This document shows, piece by piece, positions 23,540 through 32,938 of a stretch of 39,488 nt of DNA. The notes below the pieces were generated by a model. The model was not told where the DNA came from, did no database searches, and saw only the letters and a list, made by a program, of their open reading frames with translations. The position numbers and the translations under genes were made by a program. The stretch comes from Bacteroidota bacterium (lineage in GTDB: Bacteria > Bacteroidota > Bacteroidia > Flavobacteriales > Schleiferiaceae): assembly GCA_016868755.1 (NCBI GenBank), contig VGFU01000012.1, forward strand, positions 1 to 39,488. The letters are read 5' to 3'. Within the stretch, counting starts at the first letter, position 1. Every line of letters begins with the position of its first letter.

Positions 23540-26500
23540 TTAGCGTACCACGACGCGAAGAACCGACTGGCCCTCCGCACCGCTGAGGCGCAGCATGTAG
23601 ATGCTTTTTGCGTAGTCGCTCAGGTCCATCGGTACCTCAAGAACGGCGGTCCGCTTCTCGACCGGAATCGAGGCAACCACTTGGCCCATGAGGTTGAGAA
23701 CTTCAAGCTGACCTTCAAACTGCTCCGCACCGCTGATGCGCACTTGGAAGGCGCCGCTGTTCGGGTTCGGGAAGGCCATCATCTGCTGGTTGAGCACATT
23801 CTCACCCAAGCCGATGTGCGACGTTACCACAAACGATACTACGTCTGAAGTGTTACAGGTCGAGTCAGTAACCGTCAGGGTTGCTGTGAACACCCCTGCT
23901 GAACCGTAGCTGTGGCTGACCGTGTCGCCGGTAGCCGTGCCACCGTCGCCGAAGGTCCAGCTAAAGGTCTGGCCCGTAGAACCGCCTGCGTAGAAGTCGA
24001 AGCTACCGGTAGCCGCGTTCACTTCGAGGAAGCTCGCTACGGCATCAGCGCTCGTTGAGTCGATGTTGAGGGTCACCGGCGTGCGCAGGTTTGAACAAGC
24101 TTGAACTTCAGCCACCACCTTCATGTTTGGACGGTTGTTGCTGTAGGTCGCAGAGGTAATGGCGCCCGGAGTACAGCCACTGGCCGTTGAAAGATCAGCG
24201 AAGCCATCGATTGTTCCCGTGCGGCTCAGTGTCTCGTATCGGACTGTTGAGTTTGAGGTCCACGACGTGTTGTCGAAGCAAATCTCAAATACCATGTGGC
24301 TCGTTCCGTCCCACATTACCGGCGTGGTGAAGTTGTGAAGGTTCCATCCCGCATTAGCTACATATGATGCATTGGTATATACAGTAGTAAATGCGGTACT
24401 GGTAATCCAACCTGAAGCTGGGATACTCGCAACATTACCCGCTTTAATTGCAAAGTTGTTCATTCCTTGCGCTGCAGCAGTTACTACGTCAAATGACAGA
24501 CCACTAATCATAGATGGAGCCGAACTACCTAATAACGTAGCAAGTTCATCTGCATAAACGATGTACTGTGCACGACCGTCCATGTAGAAGGTCTTGTAGG
24601 GAGTAATGTTCGTGCCCGTAGAGGTCAAGGTGCCAGTACCAGTAACCAAGGTGTCGAGTGACGAAGTGTAGCCAAGGTAGTAAGTTGAGCCGTTCACCGG
24701 AACCGAAAGCGAGTCGTTGGTACCCAGCTTCGTCGTGTCAGTAGCCGAAGCGTACCATGCGTAACGAACACCCGGGATCGGCTGTGCAACGAGGAGTCCC
24801 GTCGTAGCATTGAAGCAGGTCGGGTCTAACGATACTGCGGCCGGAGCGAACGGAGTCACGCTGCGTGGCGTAGCGTAGGTCAACGTGTCGTTGTTCGGAA
24901 CCTGGTCGCCCGCAAGAACAACCCATCCGCGTACGTTGAAGTTGCCGCCGGCGTAGGTGTTGAATGGTCCAACAACCACGGTATCGGTGGTGAAGTTGGC
25001 CAAGTTCTGGCTAGTCAGGTTGACTGTTTGAACTTGAACACCCGCGGGTCCCGTGATTTCTACGCTCACGCTGTAGGTCGTAGCGGCAATGTTGCCTTTG
25101 TTCTTCACGATCACGTTGGTGTAGGCCGTAGAGTCGCCACAACCGGCGATTCCGTCAAAAGACTCAACGGTCATGTCGTTGTTGATCGGCGTGTACTCGT
25201 CGGCACCAATGTCGGGGGTGGTCGTCGAACGAACGTCGCCGTCGATGTCGGTTGTTACCGATGCGATTGGAGTACCCAAGTTGTTGGGTCCGCCATTTAC
25301 CACGTGGAGGTCAGCTGCCGAAGCAAATACAACGGGAGCTTGAACCGAGTTCACGTTAAGAGTCGGTTGCGCCGTCTGCCACGCGGCCAGCGACGTGAAG
25401 TTCGCCGTGCCGAAGTAGCACATGTTCGTACCACCTGACTGGTAGAGGTTGTAGTTCAACGTCAACGAGTCCATGGTTCCGCTCTGGTAGTATGCGTACG
25501 AACCACCCTTGAAGATGTTGTTGCGCACATCCACATTCTTAGAGATCAAGGTTGGTGTAGTACTAGAAAGTACAAAGTAACCGTAAGTGCTTCCTGCAAA
25601 CGTATTGTTGTGAAGGTCTACGTGACGGATGTAGGGGAAGTATCCCGCGTAGCTAGCCGTCGAACCAAACATGTTGTTGGCAATAACGCTCTTCGTGGCA
25701 GGCTTTGACGCGTTGTTTAAGTACCCTAAGGTGAGTCCGTAGAAGTACGGATTGGGTACGTTGTTGCGCTGAATGTTCACGTTTCCAACATAGTATGCAT
25801 AGATACCGTAGTTGATTGCGTTTCGGTAGTCCTTAATGGTGTTACCGTGCATCGTCAAACCGCCAATGTAGTAGAAGTAGGCACCGTAGTAGTACGACTT
25901 CAAGATTTGGTTGTTGTTGATGGTGAAGCCCGTATTGAAGCTCGTCGTCGTGTTTCCGTTTAAGCGAATTCCGTAGTAACCGCCCTTAATCACGTTGTTG
26001 GTAATTGTGATGTCGTTGGCGTTGTTACCGTAGGTTGACGTTGAGGTCAAGCTACCGGTGCTTACAATACCACACACGAGGCTCGAAGTTCCGGTAGTAT
26101 CTGCCCAAATCGTGTTGTTGTGGATCGTAATGTATTGGGCGTTGTCGGTCAAAAGCACGCCGGTCATGGTCGGACCATTGATGCGTAGGTTTTGAACCTT
26201 AACGTACTTCGTTCCCATGAAGGTTACTGCTGCAGCCTGTCCGCCAGCACCCTTGATTTCGGCGGTGCCGCCAGAAGCGCCTTGGAAGGTTACCAGGTTG
26301 GTTGCACTTGCTCCAGGAATCTGGGCGAGGGCAAGGCCAACAGGGTGAACATACCCCGCAAGGGTTAGGGTAACTGGACCTGACACGCCACACGTCTGAA
26401 GCGCTTGAACGGCCGCTGCGATGGTCTTGAAGTTGGTTGCGCTCGTGGCCAAGTTCGAGTCAATGGTATAAGCACCACTTAGTGCACTCAAACATGGTGT

Positions 26501-29500
26501 AGTAAACGTGAACGGTCCAACCCACTGGCCAAGTGCGGTCGCACACGACGTCTGAATGTAGATCTGGTACTGCGTTCCCGGAGTCAAGCCCGTGAGCGTG
26601 TAGGGGTTGGTGGTCGCCGTGGCCGTGTTGGCACCTGAACCGCCCGAACCGATGATAAAGCCCGAAGGTCCCCATGCGATTTGTGCACTGCCGCTAACGG
26701 GGTTGCCGTTAACGGTCCATCCCAAGGTGGCGGAGTTACTCGTCGTCGTCATCGTCACGTTGGGTACCGGACAAGGCGTTTGTGTGGCGCTCAAGGCTAC
26801 GTTGTCAATAAACAAATCGTAGTCGGTGGCTCCATGTGTGGCGCTCGAAACCGTGCTTTCGATGTAGAAGGCAATTTTAACCAGCCCTGTGTAGGCGCTC
26901 AAGTTCAGAGAGTAGCGTCCGCCCGTGGGGCTGATGCCGCTTAGACGATGGTATTTAGCAAGGGCTTGGCTGCGGTTCCACGTCGTGCCATTATTAGTTG
27001 AGATCAGGACAAACAAGGTGTCGTCGTTACCCATAACTCCAGCGGAAGCAGCGCTACCCAAAGTAGCAGCCATATCCCATTCAAAGAAAGTCGTGTGGGC
27101 TACGTTCCCAAGATCCAGGGTTGGGGTAATAGTCCAACCTTGGGTATTGTTTGAGGTCAAAGGCACGTTATTGCGAACAGCTCCAGTGGTGCCCACGTTG
27201 CGGTAGCCATCTTCCATCCAAGCCGAGGTAGAGGTGCCTGCCGGAGTAGGATTCGCAGCAAGTCCATTGCGCTCGGTCCACGACATTGGCTTGACTGTGG
27301 CACCCGTGGGATCATACCCATTGCTAAATGGCTCTAGCCAGCCAACTTGAGCTGGAGTAGTAAAGCTATAGGGTCCAACCCAAACCGACGTTTGACCGCT
27401 GCCACAGTTACCTGCGACATACAAATCATATGCAGTGTAGGAGCTTAGTCCACTAAGGTTGGTCGTAGTCGTCGATACCGTAGACCCTTGTCCAGTGCCT
27501 GGGGTGAACCCCTTGGGTCCCCACTGTAGATTCACGTTTGGAGAAAGGCTGCTGTAGCTCACCGTAGCGGTTGTAACGCGCACGTTAGTGATCTGTACGT
27601 TAAATGGCGCGGGGCAACCTGAAGGGGTGAATTCTACCGCACCGATATCGGGAATAGTGTCGCGGTTTGCCTTGTTAAGATCTAGTGGCACTTGGCTGAA
27701 TACGTTGGCACCCGCATTCTTGTATGCCCACGAGTTGGGGGTAATGTCTCCTGCAGCAGCGTTAATGAAAAGAGGGCTCGTAGAAATCGAGTTGGCATCA
27801 CGTCCTGTTGCGGTATTCCAAGCTGCAAGGGTGGCATAGGTCACCGTAGTGCTGCGTGCAGCGGCAAAATTGGCAGTTCCACCAGCCCCATTAAACAGGA
27901 TGGAGTTGTTGTTGGAATTTATGAGCGTCGTAGTAGAAGCGTTAAATATCCCGTACTTCGAACCGGTGCTCGGTGATGCGATACTTATGATGTTATTGAA
28001 GAAGTTAACCCTATTCATATTCACTCCTGAGAAGTAGGCTCCGTACACCGTAGCTGTACCAGTAGAAGAAAGAGAACCTAGGTCAATGGTATTGTGGTAC
28101 ACATTCATAGTGTCTCCTGAGAACGAAGCGATTGCATAGTTAATACCATTATTATTATTAATGTTATAAATAGCATTATTAGCAATTAACACAGGGTTAG
28201 CGTTACTTCCGGTTAAGCTACTGAAGTACATCGGGTAGCAACTGAATGTAGTTGTGCCTAATGATCCGCCAGGGCTGTGTATGCGGTTACCTACGAGTTT
28301 GAATCCAGGACTACGACTTACAGCATATACGCCGTAGAAAGTAGTTACTGAAGAGCGAGTACTTCGGTTAATATTATTGTACTCGAGCACTAGGTTGTTC
28401 TGGCCGTTGATATAGAAACCATAAATGTAGAAGTCTGAAATCGTTGAATTAGAGACTTTATTATTCGTCGGGCGCAATGACATGTTAGAGCTATTGCCAT
28501 TTAGGCATACACCGTAATATCCACCTACTATCTGGCATGAGTCTACAGTAAGGTATGAGGCCAATGTTCCTCCAGCCGTGGTTGCTGAAGTCGCTGAAGA
28601 GGACAGTACAAGGCCAGAATAGTTAAGACTTGTTAGGCTCTCATTAGACTTGATAATACAGCGCTTAAACGTGTTGTAATCAGCATTATTATTAAGCCGC
28701 ACAGCCCAACCAAATTCTGTGGTGGTTGAACCAGTTGCATGAATTACCAAATCTTCAAAACGCAGGTAGTCGGCACCGTTGAGGTAAAGTACGTGGCGCG
28801 CGTTACCGATGGTAGACGTGTACGAAAGCGTGTTGTTGTTGCCCTTCACCGTGATGGTATTGGTGGCCGACATTCCAGGGATTGAGCCAATCTCAATTTG
28901 CTCTACGAACGGTGCGGAGTTCGCGAGGACTTGGAATATTACAGGCCCTGCAACGCCACATGAGGCTGCAGCGAATGCCGCGGTGAAGCTGGGGTAAGTT
29001 CCGCCCGAACCGATGGTGTAAGTTCCGGCGGCCAGGTTGGGAAGGGTATTGATGAATACCGGGGCAGAGGCGCCGCTTGCCGAAGCCGCGGCACAGTTTA
29101 CCACGCAACGGTAGTGACTGTTAACTGTTTGAGAGGTAGTGTAGTTGAAGGCGGTAGCTCCGGGGATTGCCGTCCAAGGTCCAGACGCGGACGGGGCAAT
29201 TTCCCATTGGTAGGTAAGGCCGCTCGCCAAAGACTGCCCGGTGAGTGAGAGGGTGAAGCTTTGGTTCGGGCAAACGCTCGTCGTCGAGGCAACTGTGGTT
29301 CCGCCATTAATCGGGCTCGCACACGCTGTGGCAGGCGTGATGCTCAGCTGCATGTTGGGACGGTCTGAGAATGAGCCGGTTCCAGTGAGCGAGCAACCGG
29401 CAGCACCGTCGGTGTTGTGGTTAGTGGTCGATACAAACGTAGCGGTGTGCGACATGACTTGACCGTCTGTCGTGTAGGTCGTATTGTCAAAACATATGTC

Positions 29501-29929
29501 GATAAGAATGTTATCTACTCCGTTCCACACGAATGGTGTGGCAAACGTGTGGGTGTACCAACCGGTGGTGGTGATACTCACCGTAGTGGGCCCCATAACT
29601 GTAGTGGGGTTTGTCGGACTCATGAAGGTTGCCGTTAGTGCCGTAGTGGACACACCTGCCATCTTGATGGTGAAATCGGCCATCGGCTGACCCGGCACCG
29701 TGGTAACGTTGAAACCCAAAGAGGTTATGGTACCAGGCCCAGAACCTGCGGCAATTAATTCCGTTGCCCGGATCAAGTATTGGGCCCGGCCGTCGTGCCA
29801 AAAGGTTTTGTAGGGAGTGATGGTCGTTCCAGTGGTCGGAGTGGTTCCGGTACCAATGGTAAAGACCTGGGCAGAAAGTTGGAGGGAACCCGCCAACATG
29901 GCCAAAAGGACTAGTAGTTTACGCACCAT
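23540..29929 (-). CDS. Giant secreted beta-helix/FN3/PKD protein with T9SS type A sorting domain
   Basis: This 2129-aa mosaic protein has a signal peptide (1-20, LQLSAQ). It contains module A (about 30-200, with TPYKTFWHDGRAQY), an Ig-like domain (215-295), a first right-handed beta-helix (about 300-770, Asn-rich), FN3 (770-860) and a jelly-roll-like region (862-1046). Then come FN3 (1048-1143), a second beta-helix (1150-1583), a CARDB-like region (1583-1700), module B (1765-1945, repeating TPYKTFYMDGRAQY), PKD (1956-2033, FSWTFGDGG) and a C-terminal T9SS sorting domain (about 2043-2129, AFPNPNSGAFQVRI). It should be exported by T9SS and attached to or released from the cell surface, probably as an adhesin or polymer-binding protein. 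The first beta-helix is strikingly AT-rich. The gene is monocistronic, with its own terminator. Confidence 0.9.
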   Translation of the reverse strand: MVRKLLVLLAMLAGSLQLSAQVFTIGTGTTPTTGTTITPYKTFWHDGRAQYLIRATELIAAGSGPGTITSLGFNVTTVPGQPMADFTIKMAGVSTTALTATFMSPTNPTTVMGPTTVSITTTGWYTHTFATPFVWNGVDNILIDICFDNTTYTTDGQVMSHTATFVSTTNHNTDGAAGCSLTGTGSFSDRPNMQLSITPATACASPINGGTTVASTTSVCPNQSFTLSLTGQSLASGLTYQWEIAPSASGPWTAIPGATAFNYTTSQTVNSHYRCVVNCAAASASGASAPVFINTLPNLAAGTYTIGSGGTYPSFTAAFAAASCGVAGPVIFQVLANSAPFVEQIEIGSIPGMSATNTITVKGNNNTLSYTSTIGNARHVLYLNGADYLRFEDLVIHATGSTTTEFGWAVRLNNNADYNTFKRCIIKSNESLTSLNYSGLVLSSSATSATTAGGTLASYLTVDSCQIVGGYYGVCLNGNSSNMSLRPTNNKVSNSTISDFYIYGFYINGQNNLVLEYNNINRSTRSSVTTFYGVYAVSRSPGFKLVGNRIHSPGGSLGTTTFSCYPMYFSSLTGSNANPVLIANNAIYNINNNNGINYAIASFSGDTMNVYHNTIDLGSLSSTGTATVYGAYFSGVNMNRVNFFNNIISIASPSTGSKYGIFNASTTTLINSNNNSILFNGAGGTANFAAARSTTVTYATLAAWNTATGRDANSISTSPLFINAAAGDITPNSWAYKNAGANVFSQVPLDLNKANRDTIPDIGAVEFTPSGCPAPFNVQITNVRVTTATVSYSSLSPNVNLQWGPKGFTPGTGQGSTVSTTTTNLSGLSSYTAYDLYVAGNCGSGQTSVWVGPYSFTTPAQVGWLEPFSNGYDPTGATVKPMSWTERNGLAANPTPAGTSTSAWMEDGYRNVGTTGAVRNNVPLTSNNTQGWTITPTLDLGNVAHTTFFEWDMAATLGSAASAGVMGNDDTLFVLISTNNGTTWNRSQALAKYHRLSGISPTGGRYSLNLSAYTGLVKIAFYIESTVSSATHGATDYDLFIDNVALSATQTPCPVPNVTMTTTSNSATLGWTVNGNPVSGSAQIAWGPSGFIIGSGGSGANTATATTNPYTLTGLTPGTQYQIYIQTSCATALGQWVGPFTFTTPCLSALSGAYTIDSNLATSATNFKTIAAAVQALQTCGVSGPVTLTLAGYVHPVGLALAQIPGASATNLVTFQGASGGTAEIKGAGGQAAAVTFMGTKYVKVQNLRINGPTMTGVLLTDNAQYITIHNNTIWADTTGTSSLVCGIVSTGSLTSTSTYGNNANDITITNNVIKGGYYGIRLNGNTTTSFNTGFTINNNQILKSYYYGAYFYYIGGLTMHGNTIKDYRNAINYGIYAYYVGNVNIQRNNVPNPYFYGLTLGYLNNASKPATKSVIANNMFGSTASYAGYFPYIRHVDLHNNTFAGSTYGYFVLSSTTPTLISKNVDVRNNIFKGGSYAYYQSGTMDSLTLNYNLYQSGGTNMCYFGTANFTSLAAWQTAQPTLNVNSVQAPVVFASAADLHVVNGGPNNLGTPIASVTTDIDGDVRSTTTPDIGADEYTPINNDMTVESFDGIAGCGDSTAYTNVIVKNKGNIAATTYSVSVEITGPAGVQVQTVNLTSQNLANFTTDTVVVGPFNTYAGGNFNVRGWVVLAGDQVPNNDTLTYATPRSVTPFAPAAVSLDPTCFNATTGLLVAQPIPGVRYAWYASATDTTKLGTNDSLSVPVNGSTYYLGYTSSLDTLVTGTGTLTSTGTNITPYKTFYMDGRAQYIVYADELATLLGSSAPSMISGLSFDVVTAAAQGMNNFAIKAGNVASIPASGWITSTAFTTVYTNASYVANAGWNLHNFTTPVMWDGTSHMVFEICFDNTSWTSNSTVRYETLSRTGTIDGFADLSTASGCTPGAITSATYSNNRPNMKVVAEVQACSNLRTPVTLNIDSTSADAVASFLEVNAATGSFDFYAGGSTGQTFSWTFGDGGTATGDTVSHSYGSAGVFTATLTVTDSTCNTSDVVSFVVTSHIGLGENVLNQQMMAFPNPNSGAFQVRISGAEQFEGQLEVLNLMGQVVASIPVEKRTAVLEVPMDLSDYAKSIYMLRLSGAEGQSVLRVVVR

Positions 29930-29974
29930 GAGTAGTTGAGTTAGGTGATCTTATACGTAATAGAAGCGCCTAAT

Positions 29975-30007
29975 CTACACTAATCAACCAAGAACACGGA
30001 AGTGTAG
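29975..30007. repeat. Inverted repeat upstream of the T9SS adhesin gene
   Basis: CTACACT (29975-29981) and AGTGTAG (30001-30007) are perfect inverted copies separated by 19 nt, in the 124-bp gap between osmC and the adhesin start. It could be an operator or a leader hairpin. No exact TAnnTTTG box lies close to the adhesin ATG, unlike most genes here. Confidence 0.35.
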
Positions 30008-30053
30008 TGCATAAATTGTTAATAAGTTTGAGCGAACGACGCCTTTTCGACCG

Positions 30054-30470
30054 TCAACGAATCGACCATGAGATCAGCACGTCCTGAACGATGTCGGGAT
30101 GCAGGCTTCGCGCCACGGGACAGGTGTGTGCGACTCGAGTCAGGCCTTCGCGGTCGCGATCGCTAAACCCCTCAGGCACCGTCAAATTCAGGTGAACTTC
30201 GATGCGCCCAATGCGGCGGGGATCGCTGGACATGTGCTTGAGGGTGCGCGCCTCAGCGGCTAAAATTTGAAGGTTTTTGGCCTGCGCATAAAGCCCCATC
30301 GTAGTAACAATGCACGTCGTCAAACTCAGCGCACACAAGTCGGTGGGCGAAAAGGCGGAACCCATTCCGTGGTTGTCCGTCGGGGCGTCGGTGAGAATGC
30401 GGGTTCCGGATTGCTCGTGAAGGTTCTCGCAGCGCAAACTGCCGAGGTATGTGGTGGTAAAGGCTCCCAT
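30054..30470 (-). CDS. OsmC/Ohr family protein
   Basis: This small cytoplasmic protein of 138 aa is of normal OsmC length. It has the two redox cysteines of the family: Cys53 in LCALSLTTCIVTTMG and Cys117 in AHTCPVARSLHPD. Family members reduce organic hydroperoxides with thiols. The start codon overlaps the selD stop by 1 bp (TAATG) and has no promoter box of its own, so it is the third gene of the mnmH-selD-osmC operon. That position ties it to selenium metabolism, perhaps to detoxify reactive selenium or peroxide by-products (inference). Confidence 0.88.
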   Translation of the reverse strand: MGAFTTTYLGSLRCENLHEQSGTRILTDAPTDNHGMGSAFSPTDLCALSLTTCIVTTMGLYAQAKNLQILAAEARTLKHMSSDPRRIGRIEVHLNLTVPEGFSDRDREGLTRVAHTCPVARSLHPDIVQDVLISWSIR

Positions 30471-31510
30471 TAGGATAATTTAAGGCGAAATTCTTTTTCT
30501 GAATACGTGTGCATTGTTCCAATTGGCTCCGCACACAAGCCCTTTACTGCCAACGCTTCACGTACCAGCGGAGCCGCGTCGGCACCCGCGAACACGAGCA
30601 GTCCGCCACTTGTTTGGGGGTCGCAAAGCACTGCCATGGTGTAGCCATCCATGGTGCTGGTTTCGGCCTGAATCGCGCGGTAGTTGGTTGTAGTCAAGTT
30701 GGGCAAGCAAAATTGCTGGTAAAGCGCGCGGAGGCGTTCGGGGTCGTAGGTCGGAACCGACTTCAGGTCCAGTTCCGCCCGTAACCCGCTGGCGCGGGCG
30801 ACTTCGAGCAGGTGCCCTGCGAGTCCAAATCCGGTCACGTCGGTCATGCTGTGCACCCCAGGAATTTCGGCCAGTTCAGCTCCAATGTCGTTGAGCGTGA
30901 GCATGGTGCGAATCGCCCATTCGCGGTCGGAATCGGTGGCGGTTCCGCGCTTGGTCGCAGTGGCCAAGATGCCCAGGCCCAGGGGTTTGGTCAAAAAGAG
31001 CACGTCGCCGGGCTGAGCGTGGCTGTTGGTTTTCAGGTGCGCCTTGCCGACGATTCCGCTGACGCTGAGGCCAAAAAGCGGTTCGGGGATGTCGATGCTG
31101 TGGCCCCCGGCGAGCGGAATCCCGGCTTCGCGGCACACGTCACGGGCCCCCTCAATCACCCGGCCGGCCAAAGCCGCCGGCAAGCGTTCAACGGGCCACG
31201 CGAGCAGGGCCAGTGCCGAAATGGGCCTTCCGCCCATGGCGTACACGTCGCTCAGGGCGTTGGTCGCGGCGATGCGCCCAAAATCGTAGGGGTCGTCGAC
31301 GATCGGCGTAAAAAAATCGACGGTTTGCACGAGTCCGCGACCGTCGCCAAGGTCGACAACCGCCGCGTCGTCGGCATGCTCGTGGCCCACCCAGAGTTGG
31401 GGCCAAAAATCGCTGGAACGCACACCGCTCGCGCCTAAGATGCACTGTAAGGCTTCGGGGCCAAGCTTGCATCCACAGCCCGATCCGGGGTTAAATTCGG
31501 TGAGGTTCAT
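30470..31510 (-). CDS. selD: Selenide, water dikinase (selenophosphate synthetase)
   Basis: The enzyme makes selenophosphate from selenide and ATP in the cytoplasm. At 346 aa it has the normal length. The N-terminal active-site motif is SGCGCKL with Cys12 and Lys15, so it is the cysteine form and not a selenoprotein. Further motifs are DDAAVVDLGDGRGLVQTVDFFTPIVDDPYDFGRIAATNALSDVYAMGG (ATP/Mg site; read as DDAAV, TVDFFTP, DVYAMGG), GGHSI and TDVTGFGLAGH. It overlaps mnmH by 4 bp upstream and osmC by 1 bp downstream. With mnmH beside it, its selenophosphate is probably used for tRNA selenouridine; no selA or selB is seen in this window. Confidence 0.97.
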   Translation of the reverse strand: MNLTEFNPGSGCGCKLGPEALQCILGASGVRSSDFWPQLWVGHEHADDAAVVDLGDGRGLVQTVDFFTPIVDDPYDFGRIAATNALSDVYAMGGRPISALALLAWPVERLPAALAGRVIEGARDVCREAGIPLAGGHSIDIPEPLFGLSVSGIVGKAHLKTNSHAQPGDVLFLTKPLGLGILATATKRGTATDSDREWAIRTMLTLNDIGAELAEIPGVHSMTDVTGFGLAGHLLEVARASGLRAELDLKSVPTYDPERLRALYQQFCLPNLTTTNYRAIQAETSTMDGYTMAVLCDPQTSGGLLVFAGADAAPLVREALAVKGLCAEPIGTMHTYSEKEFRLKLS

Positions 31511-32481
31511 GACAGAGAAAGGAGTTCGTGGGCGACTTCGGTGTCGCTTTTACCGGTTCCGTCGAAGCGGGTGGTGATGGTTTCGGCGCGAGCCGCCACG
31601 CTCTCGGCGTAGGTTCGGTCGTAGTAATGAAGGGCAATGCGCGCGGCGTCGGCCAGGTTGCCTTGCCGCACGTGATCTACTGCAGCCCGGGCATTTTGGT
31701 CGCCCAATCGCTTAGAAATGCGAACAAAGGTTTCGGCCAGCTCGTCGCGTGACGCTAGCCCGTAGGCCGCCACCAGTCGCTCAATTCGCTCGTCGAGGCT
31801 GCGTTCAAGGAGTACCACGGGCGCGGACTTTTTGTGCGCAAAAAAGCGCTGCTGCAGCCAAATGCGGCCAATGGAGCGCGATTCGTCCTCAATCCAAATT
31901 CGCGGTTGCCCTTCGAGTTCAGCGAGGCGCAAGGCGCCGTCGTTTTCAAATTGTTCGTTGCTGGGCTGGGGAAGCTCGCCAATTTGCCCAAACGCGGATC
32001 CCTTGTGGTGCGCCAAGCCCTCGAGGTCGAGCACCGGTCCGCCCAAATCGTGCATCGCGCGCAGCACCTCGGTTTTGCCCGAGCCTGTCAACCCCGCAAG
32101 CACTAAATAGGGCCGCGCGGTTCCCCAGGATTCTAAAACGCGCCCGCGGTAAGACTTATAGCCTCCGTCCCAGCGGTTGACCTCGTAACCGGCCGTGCGG
32201 AGCAGCCAGGCGACGGAACCGCTTCGTTGGCCTCCGCGCCAACAGTAGACGCCAAGTGGACTGGAGTCTCGCTTCACCAGGGTGTCAACCTCAGCCACCA
32301 GTTCAGCCATGCGCAATCCTGCATACTTGAGTCCGATTCGCACCGCTTTGGCAGGCGATTGCTGCTTGTATACCGTACCAATTTCAGCCCGTTCGGTGTC
32401 GCTAAAGAGCGGAACAGAGTAGGCGCCAGGAACGTGGCCTTCGGCGAATTCAGCAGGACTTCGGACGTCAAGAACGGGCAT
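31507..32481 (-). CDS. mnmH: tRNA 2-selenouridine synthase
   Basis: MnmH (SelU, YbbB) replaces sulfur by selenium in 2-thiouridine at the tRNA wobble position, using selenophosphate and a geranylated intermediate. The 324-aa protein has an N-terminal rhodanese domain with the active-site Cys80 in VYCWRGGQRSG and a C-terminal P-loop domain with GLTGSGKTEVL (about 130-140). It begins directly with the rhodanese strand PVLDVRSPAEF, slightly shorter at the N-terminus than E. coli MnmH. It is the first gene of the selenium operon (ATGA overlap with selD). A TACCTTCG box ends 4 nt before its ATG, facing the divergent lipoprotein promoter. Confidence 0.95.
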   Translation of the reverse strand: MPVLDVRSPAEFAEGHVPGAYSVPLFSDTERAEIGTVYKQQSPAKAVRIGLKYAGLRMAELVAEVDTLVKRDSSPLGVYCWRGGQRSGSVAWLLRTAGYEVNRWDGGYKSYRGRVLESWGTARPYLVLAGLTGSGKTEVLRAMHDLGGPVLDLEGLAHHKGSAFGQIGELPQPSNEQFENDGALRLAELEGQPRIWIEDESRSIGRIWLQQRFFAHKKSAPVVLLERSLDERIERLVAAYGLASRDELAETFVRISKRLGDQNARAAVDHVRQGNLADAARIALHYYDRTYAESVAARAETITTRFDGTGKSDTEVAHELLSLS

Positions 32482-32485
32482 GGAG

Positions 32486-32493
32486 CGAAGGTA
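32486..32493 (-). promoter_or_regulatory. Putative -7 box of the selenium operon
   Basis: The minus-strand sequence TACCTTCG, a one-base variant of TAnnTTTG, ends 4 nt before the mnmH ATG. It is divergent from the box at 32504-32511, with 10 bp between them. Confidence 0.45.
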
Positions 32494-32503
32494 CGATGTG
32501 CGC

Positions 32504-32511
32504 TACCTTTA
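32504..32511 (+). promoter_or_regulatory. Putative -7 box of the small lipoprotein gene
   Basis: TACCTTTA, one base from TAnnTTTG, ends 4 nt before the GTG at 32516 and supports that non-ATG start. Confidence 0.45.
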
Positions 32512-32515
32512 GGCC

Positions 32516-32938
32516 GTGCGAAGCCTATTGCTCCTCGGAATTGCGGTCGCGGTTGCGGCCTGTGGTGTGCCCCGATCGGTCGTCGACGCCCAGTCGGCAG
32601 TCGTGGAGCGCCTTCGCCAAGACAGCGCTACCGCCGAGCTGCGAATCGCCGCGGTTCGCGACAGCTTGGTCGCCATAGAACGCTGGGGTGTCCAATCGGA
32701 GCAGGCATCGCTCGAGCTAGCTACTGAACTCGAGCGCAGGGCGGATGAGCTGAAATTGGCTCAGTTGAGGGCGGATTCGCTTCAGGACCGAGTGCTGCGC
32801 AACGCCACCCAACGCGACGTCTGGCGCCTCGAGCGCCTCGCGGCCGAACGTGCCAAGTTGGCGGCTGAACGCCGTGCCGATTCCCTCAGCGAACTGCTTC
32901 TCATGCTTCCGGCACCCGCCCCCAAAAAAAAGCGCTAG
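32516..32938 (+). CDS. Small coiled-coil lipoprotein
   Basis: This 140-aa protein of unknown function begins with GTG. A hydrophobic signal sequence ends in a lipobox AVAAC with Cys16. The mature part is almost entirely Glu-, Ala-, Leu- and Arg-rich helix with heptad-like spacing (about 25-125), predicted to form a coiled coil. It ends in a Pro-rich, basic tail, PAPAPKKKR. It is probably anchored to a membrane facing the periplasm. Its stop overlaps the end of the converging MFS gene by 4 bp. I see no family match; a structural or scaffold role is only a guess. Confidence 0.75.
   Translation: MRSLLLLGIAVAVAACGVPRSVVDAQSAVVERLRQDSATAELRIAAVRDSLVAIERWGVQSEQASLELATELERRADELKLAQLRADSLQDRVLRNATQRDVWRLERLAAERAKLAAERRADSLSELLLMLPAPAPKKKR

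Noticed and set aside
30470-31510. Selenoprotein form of SelD
   Set aside because: The active-site position is a TGC-type Cys codon, with no in-frame TGA and no selA or selB in the window.
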